This document shows, piece after piece, positions 13,083 to 20,750 of a stretch of 21,115 nucleotides of DNA (position 1 is its first letter; the number at the start of each line of letters is the position of its first letter). The stretch lies in assembly GCA_964468725.1 (NCBI GenBank), contig CAYXVU010000097.1, positions 1-21,115 on the forward strand. The letters are read 5' to 3'. Position numbers and translations under genes: made by a program. The notes below the pieces were generated by a model, which did not search any database, was not told the DNA's origin, and saw only the letters and a list, made by a program, of their open reading frames with translations. This DNA is from CAYXVU01 sp964468725. GTDB lineage: Bacteria; Acidobacteriota; Blastocatellia; UBA7656.

Positions 13083-15515
13083 ATGCAAACGATTATTCAA
13101 GACCTGCGCTACGGCCTGCGCGTCTTATCAAACAAACCGACGTTTACGTTGATTGCCATTCTCACGCTGGCGCTCGGCATCGGCGCGAATACGGCGATCT
13201 TCAGCGTCGTGGATGCCGTCTTATTGCGCTCGCTGCCCTATGCGGACGCCGACAAGCTGATGCAAGTCGGCATCCGCACGAAAACCTCTTCCCTCTTCAG
13301 CGCCGACCAGCCGAAGTTTCTCTTCTGGCGCGAACACAATCAGGTATTCGAGGCGCTGACGGCACAAGGTTTTGTCACCGGCCTCAATCTTTCAGGCGGC
13401 AACGAGCCGGAATATGTCAACGGCATGAAAGTCTCCGCCGATTACTTTCGCGTCTTCCAAGTCGAACCTGCACTCGGTCGCAGCTTCTCTGCCGATGAAG
13501 ACCGCAGCGGCGCAAATCGTGTGGCGGTGTTGACCGACGGACTATGGAAACGGCGATTCGGCGCAAGCGCCGACGTGATCGGGCAAGCGATTCTCATCAA
13601 CAGCGAACCGCATACTGTCATCGGCGTGCTCCCGGCACAGTTTCAACCGATGAGTACGGCAGAACTGCTCACGCCGTTGCAACCCAATGTGGCCGCCGGT
13701 TCCGGCGATAACAATTACGAGGTGATCGGCAGGCTCAAAGACGGCGTGACGATGGCGCAAGCCTTGAGCGATCTGCAACGCGTCGGCGAGGAGTATCGCG
13801 CCGCCTTCCCGCAACGCATGACGGAAGACGAATCGGTCAATCTGCAACCCTACAAAGAAGAGTTTGTGGAGGATATTCGCTTGGCGTTGTGGTTGCTGCT
13901 CGGCGCTGTCAGTTTCGTGTTGCTGATCGCTTGCGCCAACGTCGCCAGTTTGCAACTCGTCCGCGCGGCGGAGCGGCAAAGAGAGATGGCTGTACGAATG
14001 GCTTTAGGGGCTGGTTTCGGACGCATCATCCGGCAACTGATGACCGAAGGCATTGCCTTGTCGCTGGTGGGCGGAGCGCTCGGTCTTTTGCTTGCTTTGT
14101 GGGGAACCGACGGACTGTTGGCAATCACGCCGGAGGGACTATTGCCGCACGCTCACACCATCGGCATTGACGGGCGGGTGCTGGCCTTCACGCTGTTTAC
14201 AGCGGTTTTGACCGGCGTACTCTTCGCGTTGGCTCCGGCTTGGCAAGCGGCGCGTACCGATCTCAATCAAGCGATCAAAGAAGCGTCGGGTAAAGGAGTG
14301 GTCGGAGTGCGGCGCAGCCGATTGCGACAAGGGTTGGTCATCGGCGAGATTGCCCTATCCCTGATTTTGTTAATTGGCGCAACCTTGCTGATTCGTACCT
14401 TCATGAATTTGCAGGGCGTGCCGGTCGGATTCGATGCGGGCAATGTGCTCACATTCAAAGTGACGCCGAGCGGCGAACGCTATCGCACGGCGGCGCTCAA
14501 TCAGGAATTTCAACGGCGGATTGTCGAGCGGTTGCAGGTGTTGCCAGGTGTCGAAGCGGCTGCGGTAACCACTAACCTGCCGCTCGATCAGCCGTTTCGC
14601 ACGCCGATTTGGGTAGCAGGTAGCGCGCAGGCTGTTGGCTCCATACAGTTTCGCGCCGTCTCGCCTGCCTACTTTCAAGTGTTGAAGACGACGCTCCGCG
14701 CTGGACGCGAGTTCACCGATGCAGATACAGGCAACAACGAACCCATCGCTCTCGTCAACGAAGCCTTTGCCAAGCAGTTTCTTACCGACCTTGATCCGTT
14801 AGCCCAATCGCTGACCTATCAAGGGCCAAACTCAACCACGCCGCGCATCTTGCGGCGAGTCGTCGGCGTCATTGGTGATGTCAAACAGTTCGGGCTTCGT
14901 GAAGCTGCGCCACCGACAGTCTTCATTCCAGCCGCACAGGTTGACGATGGGTTGACTCGTGTGCTGCGCAGGTTTTTACCGACCACCTTCGTGCTACGCA
15001 CGCAGGACGATCCGCTGTTGCTGAGCCACGCGGTTAAACAGGTGATTGAGGAAGAGGATCCGCAACTGGCGGTGACGGCGATTCGCTCATTGGAGCAAGT
15101 AGTGGCGCGGGCGTTGGCAACGGATCGGTTTTACACCTCATTGCTTGGTATCTTTGCCGCGCTCGGATTGCTGCTGGCGACGATAGGAATCTATGGCGCG
15201 GTCTCTTACAACGTGGCTCAACGTATCGGTGAAATTGGCATTCGCATGGCACTCGGCGCGCAGCAGCGCGATGTCTTGGCGTTGGTTTTGCGAAGCGGAA
15301 TGCGGCTGACGGCCATTGGAATGGTTTTCGGCATTGGCGGCGCGGCGGCGCTCACACGGCTATTGAGCAGCCTATTGTTTGGCGTCAGCGCCTTTGACCC
15401 GGTCAGTTTCGCCGCGATTGTACTGCTCCTCACATCGGTGGCACTCATCGCTTGCTACTTGCCAGCAAGGCGAGCGACGAAAGTGAATCCACTGGTGGCG
15501 CTACGCTATGAATAA
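13083..15515 (+). CDS. ADOP 5: duplicated orphan permease, MacB/FtsX family, 810 aa
   Basis: Start placed at 13083 because it gives the family N-terminus (MQTIIQDLRYG) behind a good ribosome-binding site. The longer frame from 13008 would add 25 residues encoded by spacer sequence that folds as a stem-loop. Membrane segments are at about 21-45, 267-290, 324-345, 367-388, 417-440, 685-709, 739-763 and 775-794. Contact motifs are REMAVRMALGA (300-310) and GEIGIRMALGA (716-726). The usual NLLLARA at the end of membrane segment 2 is SLQLVRA (289-295). In the second extracytoplasmic domain VNET is VNEA (558-561), and an extra loop rich in Asp and Arg sits near 618-632. The second-half contact helix ends VLALVLRSGM, lacking the Gly-Gln-Gly of most neighbours. 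The gene end and following spacer resemble those of ADOP 1 (both read GAATAACGT). Confidence 0.94.
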   Translation: MQTIIQDLRYGLRVLSNKPTFTLIAILTLALGIGANTAIFSVVDAVLLRSLPYADADKLMQVGIRTKTSSLFSADQPKFLFWREHNQVFEALTAQGFVTGLNLSGGNEPEYVNGMKVSADYFRVFQVEPALGRSFSADEDRSGANRVAVLTDGLWKRRFGASADVIGQAILINSEPHTVIGVLPAQFQPMSTAELLTPLQPNVAAGSGDNNYEVIGRLKDGVTMAQALSDLQRVGEEYRAAFPQRMTEDESVNLQPYKEEFVEDIRLALWLLLGAVSFVLLIACANVASLQLVRAAERQREMAVRMALGAGFGRIIRQLMTEGIALSLVGGALGLLLALWGTDGLLAITPEGLLPHAHTIGIDGRVLAFTLFTAVLTGVLFALAPAWQAARTDLNQAIKEASGKGVVGVRRSRLRQGLVIGEIALSLILLIGATLLIRTFMNLQGVPVGFDAGNVLTFKVTPSGERYRTAALNQEFQRRIVERLQVLPGVEAAAVTTNLPLDQPFRTPIWVAGSAQAVGSIQFRAVSPAYFQVLKTTLRAGREFTDADTGNNEPIALVNEAFAKQFLTDLDPLAQSLTYQGPNSTTPRILRRVVGVIGDVKQFGLREAAPPTVFIPAAQVDDGLTRVLRRFLPTTFVLRTQDDPLLLSHAVKQVIEEEDPQLAVTAIRSLEQVVARALATDRFYTSLLGIFAALGLLLATIGIYGAVSYNVAQRIGEIGIRMALGAQQRDVLALVLRSGMRLTAIGMVFGIGGAAALTRLLSSLLFGVSAFDPVSFAAIVLLLTSVALIACYLPARRATKVNPLVALRYE

Positions 15516-15520
15516 CGTCT

Positions 15521-15591
15521 TTGTCCGTTGCCTGTCGTAGGTTGTCCATCACAGGGCAATGCCGATTGACGACAGCCTCGGCAACGGACAA
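15521..15591 (+). repeat. Extended stem-loop in the ADOP 5-6 spacer
   Basis: TTGTCCGTTGCC (15521-15532) is the exact reverse complement of GGCAACGGACAA (15580-15591). Inside, TGTCGT (15533-15538) pairs with ACGACA (15569-15574), and TTGTCC (15542-15547) pairs with GGGCAA (15554-15559) with one G-U. It fills most of the spacer and ends 6 bases before the ADOP 6 ribosome-binding site. Confidence 0.7.
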
Positions 15592-15596
15592 CCGAT

Positions 15597-15602
15597 GAGG
15601 GA
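15597..15602 (+). promoter_or_regulatory. Ribosome-binding site fixing the ADOP 6 start
   Basis: GAGGGA precedes the ATG at 15610 by 7 bases. The longer frame from 15559 starts inside the stem-loop, and an in-frame ATG at 15595 is too close to this site to use it. Confidence 0.65.
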
Positions 15603-15609
15603 CAAACGT

Positions 15610-18075
15610 ATGCAAACCCTTTGGCAAGACCTGCGTTATGGCGCACGGGTACTGATGAAGAAGCGTATCTTCGTGCTGATTGTCGTCATCACGCTCGGTT
15701 TAGGCGTCGGCGCCAACGCAGCAATCTTCAGCGTCGTGGATGCGGTGCTTCTCGCTCCGCTGCCCTACACAGACCCGGAACGGTTGGTGGCGATGCACAC
15801 GGCGTTACCGGATCTTGGGTTTCCACGCGTAGGTTTGTCAGACACGGAGTTTGTCGAATTGCGTCGCCAGAATCAGAGCTTTGCGGAACTGGCGGGTTGG
15901 AATTGGGATCGCGCAACCCTGCGCGGTCGCCAAGAACCGGAGCGCATCATTGCCCCTTTAGCGACGGCCAATCTCTTTCGCACGTTGGGGGTTAGGATTG
16001 AGCTTGGGCGCGACTTCACGGAAGAAGAAGAGCAGGTTGGCAAAAACCAGGTTGCCATTTTGAGCCACCGTTTCTGGCAGCGCAAATTTGCCGGTGATCC
16101 GGCCATTATCGGGCAGGTCATTGAATTGGATGGCGCCCCGATTACGATCATCGGCGTATTGCCCGATTCATTCAAATCGCCGCCGGAGTTGCAAGCCGGT
16201 ACGAGTGTAGATTTATGGCGAGGTTTTGACTTGAACCTGTCGCGTCCGCGACGCGGCAGCCAATATATGAGCGTCATTGGTCGCCTGCATTCGGGTGTGA
16301 CTTTTGAGACGGCGCAAGCCGAGCATCACGCCAACACACGGCGCGTAGCCAACGCAAATCCGCAGTGGTATCCGGCGAACATCTCAGGTTTTCTCGTGCC
16401 GCTCGAACGCAGTCTGGTCGGAGATGTGCGATTGGCGTTGCTCATCTTGTTGGCAGCGGTGGCTGTGGTTTTGCTGATTGCCTGTGCCAATGTGGCGAAT
16501 CTGCTATTGGCCAGAAGCGAGGAGCGACAAAAAGAGATTGCTGTGCGTGCCGCATTAGGCGCGAGCCGTTTGCGACTGATTCGTCAACTGCTGATCGAGA
16601 GCACCTTGCTTGCCTTGTTAGGCGGCGGATTCGGCTTGTTGCTGGCCTACTGGGGAGTGGATGGATTGCTGGCAATCAGCCCGACAGACATTCCCCGACT
16701 TGCCGAAACGTCGCTCGATCTGCGAGTGATCGGCTTTGCGCTGGCGGTCTCGTTGCTGACGGCGCTGCTATTCGGTCTGGCTCCCGCCTTGCACGCGGTG
16801 AAGGTGGATTTGCATACGATGTTGAAGGAGAGCGGGCGCACGACAGGATTGCCGGGACGCAGTCGCTTGCGGCAGGCTTTGGTGGTGACGGAGACGGCCC
16901 TGGCCGTCGTGTTATTGGTTGCCGCCGGTCTGTTGGCGCGGAGCTTTTGGAAATTGCAGAACGTCGAGATGGGATTTCGCGCCGACCATTTGCTAACCCT
17001 GCGCCTGACGCCGCCCGGCTCTGCTTATGCGGACAATCAACAGGTCGCCGGGTTGTATGAAAAGTTGTTGACTCGTCTGCAATCGCTGCCCGGCGTTGCT
17101 TCGGCTGCGGTCACCGATCCCTTACCGCTAACCAGCAATAACGACACGGTTATCGAGATAGAAGGTCGGCAATTGGATATGAACCGACTGACACATATGA
17201 GCGTTGATTTCCGCACTGTCAGTACAGATTATTTTCACACCATGGGCATGCGGTTGACGCAGGGACGAGGGTTTACAGATGGCGATCAGGAAGGTGCGCT
17301 GCCGGTGACCATCATTAACGAAACCTTGGCGCGCAATCAATGGCCGGGCGAAAATCCTGTAGGCAAACGCTTCCGTTATCTTGATGGCCCACCCGATCAA
17401 GCCACGACGCGCTACCTGACGATTGTCGGCGTTGTTGCTGATGCAAAGAATCACGCCCTCGACGCCGATCCCAATCAGGAGGCCTTCATTCCGCTGCGAC
17501 AGCACGCCATCAGTTATGGACGCGGGGGCGTGCAGCAGGCTTTTCATCTGGCGGTTCGAACGTTGGCAGAGCCAGTGAATCTGGCCGCCGTTGTGCAACG
17601 AGAAGCGCGCGACACCGAGCCCAATTTTGTCATTTCGCAAGTCAAAGCGATGGACGAATTGCTTGCCAGTGCGCGCTTGCAACCGCGATTTCAAACCTCA
17701 CTCTTTGCGGGTTTCGCATTGCTGGCGTTGGGCTTGGGCGCGGTCGGGATTTACGGAGTGATAGCCTATACAGTCGCACAGCGCACCCATGAAATCGGGG
17801 TGCGGATGGCATTGGGCGCGCAAACCCGTCAGGTCTGGCGTTTGGTCATCTGGCAAGGTTTGCGACCGGCTTTGCTCGGCATCGCCTTGGGATTGGCCGG
17901 AGCCTTTGCCGTCACGCGAATCATGGAGCGACTGCTGTTTGCTGTCAGCGCCAGCGACCCGCTCACCTTTATTGCGATAGCTGCTCTCTTATTGGGGGTA
18001 GCCTTGATCGCCTGTGCGATCCCGGAGTGGCGGGCGACGAAAGTAGACCCGATGGTCGCGCTACGTTATGAATGA
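15610..18075 (+). CDS. ADOP 6: duplicated orphan permease, MacB/FtsX family, 821 aa
   Basis: The start at 15610 gives MQTLWQDLRYGAR. Membrane segments are at about 21-45, 275-300, 332-353, 372-394, 423-445, 697-720, 752-775 and 785-805. Contact motifs are KEIAVRAALGA (308-318) and HEIGVRMALGA (727-737). The first extracytoplasmic domain is enlarged near 195-217 (Trp/Arg-rich, ending SRPRRGSQ) and carries HHANTRR (239-245) where the others have an Asp/Glu-rich helix. In the second, VNET is INET (569-572) and IVGVVADAK (605-613) is kept. The usual VPARRAT at the end of the last membrane segment is IPEWRAT (804-810), a two-residue change in an otherwise near-invariant motif. The C-terminus is the standard VDPMVALRYE. 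Spacing to both neighbours (94 and 114 bp) fits co-transcription. Confidence 0.94.
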   Translation: MQTLWQDLRYGARVLMKKRIFVLIVVITLGLGVGANAAIFSVVDAVLLAPLPYTDPERLVAMHTALPDLGFPRVGLSDTEFVELRRQNQSFAELAGWNWDRATLRGRQEPERIIAPLATANLFRTLGVRIELGRDFTEEEEQVGKNQVAILSHRFWQRKFAGDPAIIGQVIELDGAPITIIGVLPDSFKSPPELQAGTSVDLWRGFDLNLSRPRRGSQYMSVIGRLHSGVTFETAQAEHHANTRRVANANPQWYPANISGFLVPLERSLVGDVRLALLILLAAVAVVLLIACANVANLLLARSEERQKEIAVRAALGASRLRLIRQLLIESTLLALLGGGFGLLLAYWGVDGLLAISPTDIPRLAETSLDLRVIGFALAVSLLTALLFGLAPALHAVKVDLHTMLKESGRTTGLPGRSRLRQALVVTETALAVVLLVAAGLLARSFWKLQNVEMGFRADHLLTLRLTPPGSAYADNQQVAGLYEKLLTRLQSLPGVASAAVTDPLPLTSNNDTVIEIEGRQLDMNRLTHMSVDFRTVSTDYFHTMGMRLTQGRGFTDGDQEGALPVTIINETLARNQWPGENPVGKRFRYLDGPPDQATTRYLTIVGVVADAKNHALDADPNQEAFIPLRQHAISYGRGGVQQAFHLAVRTLAEPVNLAAVVQREARDTEPNFVISQVKAMDELLASARLQPRFQTSLFAGFALLALGLGAVGIYGVIAYTVAQRTHEIGVRMALGAQTRQVWRLVIWQGLRPALLGIALGLAGAFAVTRIMERLLFAVSASDPLTFIAIAALLLGVALIACAIPEWRATKVDPMVALRYE

Positions 18076-18104
18076 AGTGGCAGGTAAACGAAGGAATCAG
18101 GAGA

Positions 18105-18139
18105 AGAGGGGAGGCCATCGGGTGGCCATTTTCCCTTTT
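18105..18139 (+). repeat. Stem-loop in the ADOP 6-7 spacer
   Basis: GGCCA (18113-18117) pairs with TGGCC (18123-18127) around TCGGG. The flanking AGAGGGGA (18105-18112) can pair with TTCCCTTT (18132-18139) with two G-U pairs across a 4-base bulge. The T-rich 3' side gives it some likeness to an attenuator or terminator, but this is not established. Confidence 0.45.
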
Positions 18140-18179
18140 GTCCGTTCTCCGTTTCCCTTCTCGGTCACCAATCACGAAT

Positions 18180-18183
18180 GGAG
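18180..18183 (+). promoter_or_regulatory. Ribosome-binding site fixing the ADOP 7 start
   Basis: GGAG lies 6 bases before the ATG at 18190. The in-frame ATG at 18178 overlaps this site and would add only four residues (MEKL). Confidence 0.65.
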
Positions 18184-18189
18184 AAGCTT

Positions 18190-20661
18190 ATGCAAACACT
18201 TTGGCAAGATGTGCGTTATGGCGCACGCATGTTGGTCAAGCATCCGGGTTTTTCGCTGATCGCCGTGTTGACGCTCAGCTTAGGCATTGGAGCGAACACG
18301 GCGATTTTCAGCGTCGTCAATGCGGTGCTGTTACGCTCGCTGCCCTATGAAGAAGCCGACCGCCTGGTCTTTTTCACCGAAAAAGGTGCGACCTTCGGCG
18401 AGATGTCTATTGCCTATCCGAACTTCCTCGACTGGCGCGCCGGGCAGACAGTATTCGAAGGCATGGCGGTCTACAATCGTCCCAGATTGACGCTGACCGA
18501 CGCGGGCGAACCGGAAGAGGTGCGAGCCGCGCAAGCTTCTGCCGATCTGTTCAGCGTGTTGCGCGTCCAACCGGCGCTCGGTCGCGTCTACACGAGCGAC
18601 GACGACAAACCGGACGCTACCCCTGTGGTGGTGCTCAGTCACGGGCTATGGCAACGCCGTTTTGGCGGCGATGCGGGGATTCTCAATCAACCGATCACGC
18701 TCAATGACCGCAGCTACACGGTCATCGGCGTGATGCCGAAAGAGTATCAGTATCCGACCGGCGTAGAGATGTGGATTCCGGTTGGCTTGCGCGCCGATGA
18801 GGGGCCGTGGAAATCGCGCGGCAATCATCCAGGCTTGCGCGGCATTGCGCGACTTCGTGCGGGGGTTGATCTCGAGCAAGCGCGTGCCGAACTCAACACC
18901 ATTGCCGCACGATTGAGCGAGCAATACCCGACCTCCAATGAAGGCAACACGGTGGTGATTGATCCTCTTAAAGATCGCCTGGTCGGCGATGTGAGTACGG
19001 CGTTGTGGGTGTTGTTGGCAGCCGTTGGCTTTGTCTTGCTGATCGCCTGTGCAAACGTAGCGAATCTCTTGCTGGCGCGGGCGGCGGCGCGACAACGCGA
19101 AGTTGCTGTGCGCGTAGCGCTCGGGGCAAGCTGCTGGCGCATTGTGCGCCAACTGCTTACGGAGAGCGTGCTACTGGCTTTGCTTGGCAGTCTGCCCGCT
19201 CTGCTGTTGGCGCAATGGATGGTGGATATGATTCTGGCCATTAGCGCTGATAACATTCCGCGCGCTGCCGAAATCGGTATTGATGGCGCGGTGATGGGCT
19301 TTACCGGCGCGGTGGCCATGTTGACGGGCATCCTGTTCGGCTTGGTTCCGGCTTGGCGAGCCGGACGCACACAAGCGCAAGCGGCGCTCAAAGAGTCAGG
19401 GCGCAGCATCGCAGGCGGGCGTTCGTGGTTACGCAATGCGTTGGTGGTGGCCGAAGTCGCCTTAACGCTGGTGCTGTTGGTCGGCGCGGGGCTGCTGATT
19501 CGCAGCTTCGCACAGCTTTTGCAAGTTCATCCAGGATTCAATTACGACCGTCTGCTGACCTTCAGCCTCTCTTTGCCGCAGCGCAAGTACAAAACGCCTG
19601 AACAACAGATTGCCTTCTTCCAGCAGTTGCAACAAACCCTTGCAACCCTGCCGGGCGTACAATCGGCCTCTTACTCATCCGGGTTGCCGTTGGGCAATAA
19701 CGGCTGGCAAACCAGTTTCACCATCGAAGGTCAGCCCATTCCGCCGCCTAGCGAAACGCCCTCGATGGAAGCCTGTTCGGCTTCGCCCGATTATTTTCGC
19801 ACCCTGGGCATTCCGTTGCTTGCGGGTCGCTGGTTCGATGAGCGCGACAACCGCGCTCATTTGCGAAGTCGTGACCTGAGCGGATTGGATGAGGATCGGC
19901 AGTTCTCCGTCGGCGTCACCGCCATCATCATTGATGAAGAGTTTGCCAAACGCTATTGGCCGGAGGGTGAAGCGCTCGGCAAACACGTGCGCTGGGGGAT
20001 AAACCCTGACGATCCGTTATTGACGGTCATCGGCGTCGTCGGGCGCGTTAAGGTTGAAGGCTTGCGCGAAGATTCGCCATTTGTGCAAGGATATTTCTCC
20101 GCTTTGCAGGTTACGAATTCCGGCGCTTTGTTTACACTACGCACAACACAAGAAGAGCCGGAACAACTGGTTGCCGCCGTGCGCTCCGAAGTATTGAAGA
20201 TGGATGCCAGCTTGCCGGTCTCCTATGTCAGCACGATGGCCGATTTGCGCGCCAAAGTGATGGCGCCGGATCGCTTGAACCTGACGCTGATCGGATTGTT
20301 TGCAGGATTGGCTTTGGTATTGGCGTTGATCGGCATCTACGGCGTGATGTCCTACGCCGTCACACAACGCACCAACGAGATTGGCATCCGCATGGCGCTC
20401 GGCGCGCAGGCTACTAGCGTAATGCGCATGATCGTCGGGCAAGGCATGCGGTTGACCCTGATCGGCGTCGGCATCGGATTAGTAGCGGCGTTGGGGTTGA
20501 CTCGCTTAATGGCGGCGCTGCTTTTCGGCGTGAGCGAGACCGACCCTCTGACCTTCTCCCTCATCACGGCGCTGCTAATCGGAGTGGCCTTTATTGCCTG
20601 CTACGTTCCGGCGCGGCGAGCGACGAAAGTGGATCCACTCGTGGCACTACGCTACGGCTGA
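18190..20661 (+). CDS. ADOP 7: duplicated orphan permease, MacB/FtsX family, 823 aa
   Basis: Last and longest member, starting MQTLWQDVRYGAR. Membrane segments are at about 21-45, 270-296, 326-350, 367-388, 416-438, 697-721, 753-776 and 787-806. Contact motifs are REVAVRVALGA (303-313) and NEIGIRMALGA (729-739). Two oddities stand out. The third membrane segment has GSLPALLLAQ (333-342) where all others have a Gly-Gly pair followed by a small-residue stretch. The second extracytoplasmic domain has an extra charged loop of about 15 residues (near 555-572, rich in Arg and Asp) before IDEE (581-584), which replaces VNET. The protein ends VALRYG, not RYE. TGAGGTG at its stop matches the stops of ADOP 3 and ADOP 4. 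The gene faces a broken transposase gene on the opposite strand about 90 bases downstream, which probably marks the array boundary. Confidence 0.94.
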   Translation: MQTLWQDVRYGARMLVKHPGFSLIAVLTLSLGIGANTAIFSVVNAVLLRSLPYEEADRLVFFTEKGATFGEMSIAYPNFLDWRAGQTVFEGMAVYNRPRLTLTDAGEPEEVRAAQASADLFSVLRVQPALGRVYTSDDDKPDATPVVVLSHGLWQRRFGGDAGILNQPITLNDRSYTVIGVMPKEYQYPTGVEMWIPVGLRADEGPWKSRGNHPGLRGIARLRAGVDLEQARAELNTIAARLSEQYPTSNEGNTVVIDPLKDRLVGDVSTALWVLLAAVGFVLLIACANVANLLLARAAARQREVAVRVALGASCWRIVRQLLTESVLLALLGSLPALLLAQWMVDMILAISADNIPRAAEIGIDGAVMGFTGAVAMLTGILFGLVPAWRAGRTQAQAALKESGRSIAGGRSWLRNALVVAEVALTLVLLVGAGLLIRSFAQLLQVHPGFNYDRLLTFSLSLPQRKYKTPEQQIAFFQQLQQTLATLPGVQSASYSSGLPLGNNGWQTSFTIEGQPIPPPSETPSMEACSASPDYFRTLGIPLLAGRWFDERDNRAHLRSRDLSGLDEDRQFSVGVTAIIIDEEFAKRYWPEGEALGKHVRWGINPDDPLLTVIGVVGRVKVEGLREDSPFVQGYFSALQVTNSGALFTLRTTQEEPEQLVAAVRSEVLKMDASLPVSYVSTMADLRAKVMAPDRLNLTLIGLFAGLALVLALIGIYGVMSYAVTQRTNEIGIRMALGAQATSVMRMIVGQGMRLTLIGVGIGLVAALGLTRLMAALLFGVSETDPLTFSLITALLIGVAFIACYVPARRATKVDPLVALRYG

Positions 20662-20750
20662 GGTGCGGGGTTGAGAGTCAAATACTCTTCTCAGCATCAC
20701 GGTTATCAAATGTGGTGAACCCAGTCTGTAGAATAAAGTCTTTGGCCTCA

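Noticed and set aside
940..20661. Reading the array as a MacAB efflux or LolCDE system
   Set aside because: No ATPase (Walker A or signature motif), no membrane-fusion protein, and the chains are duplicated to about 800 residues, which fits ADOP instead.
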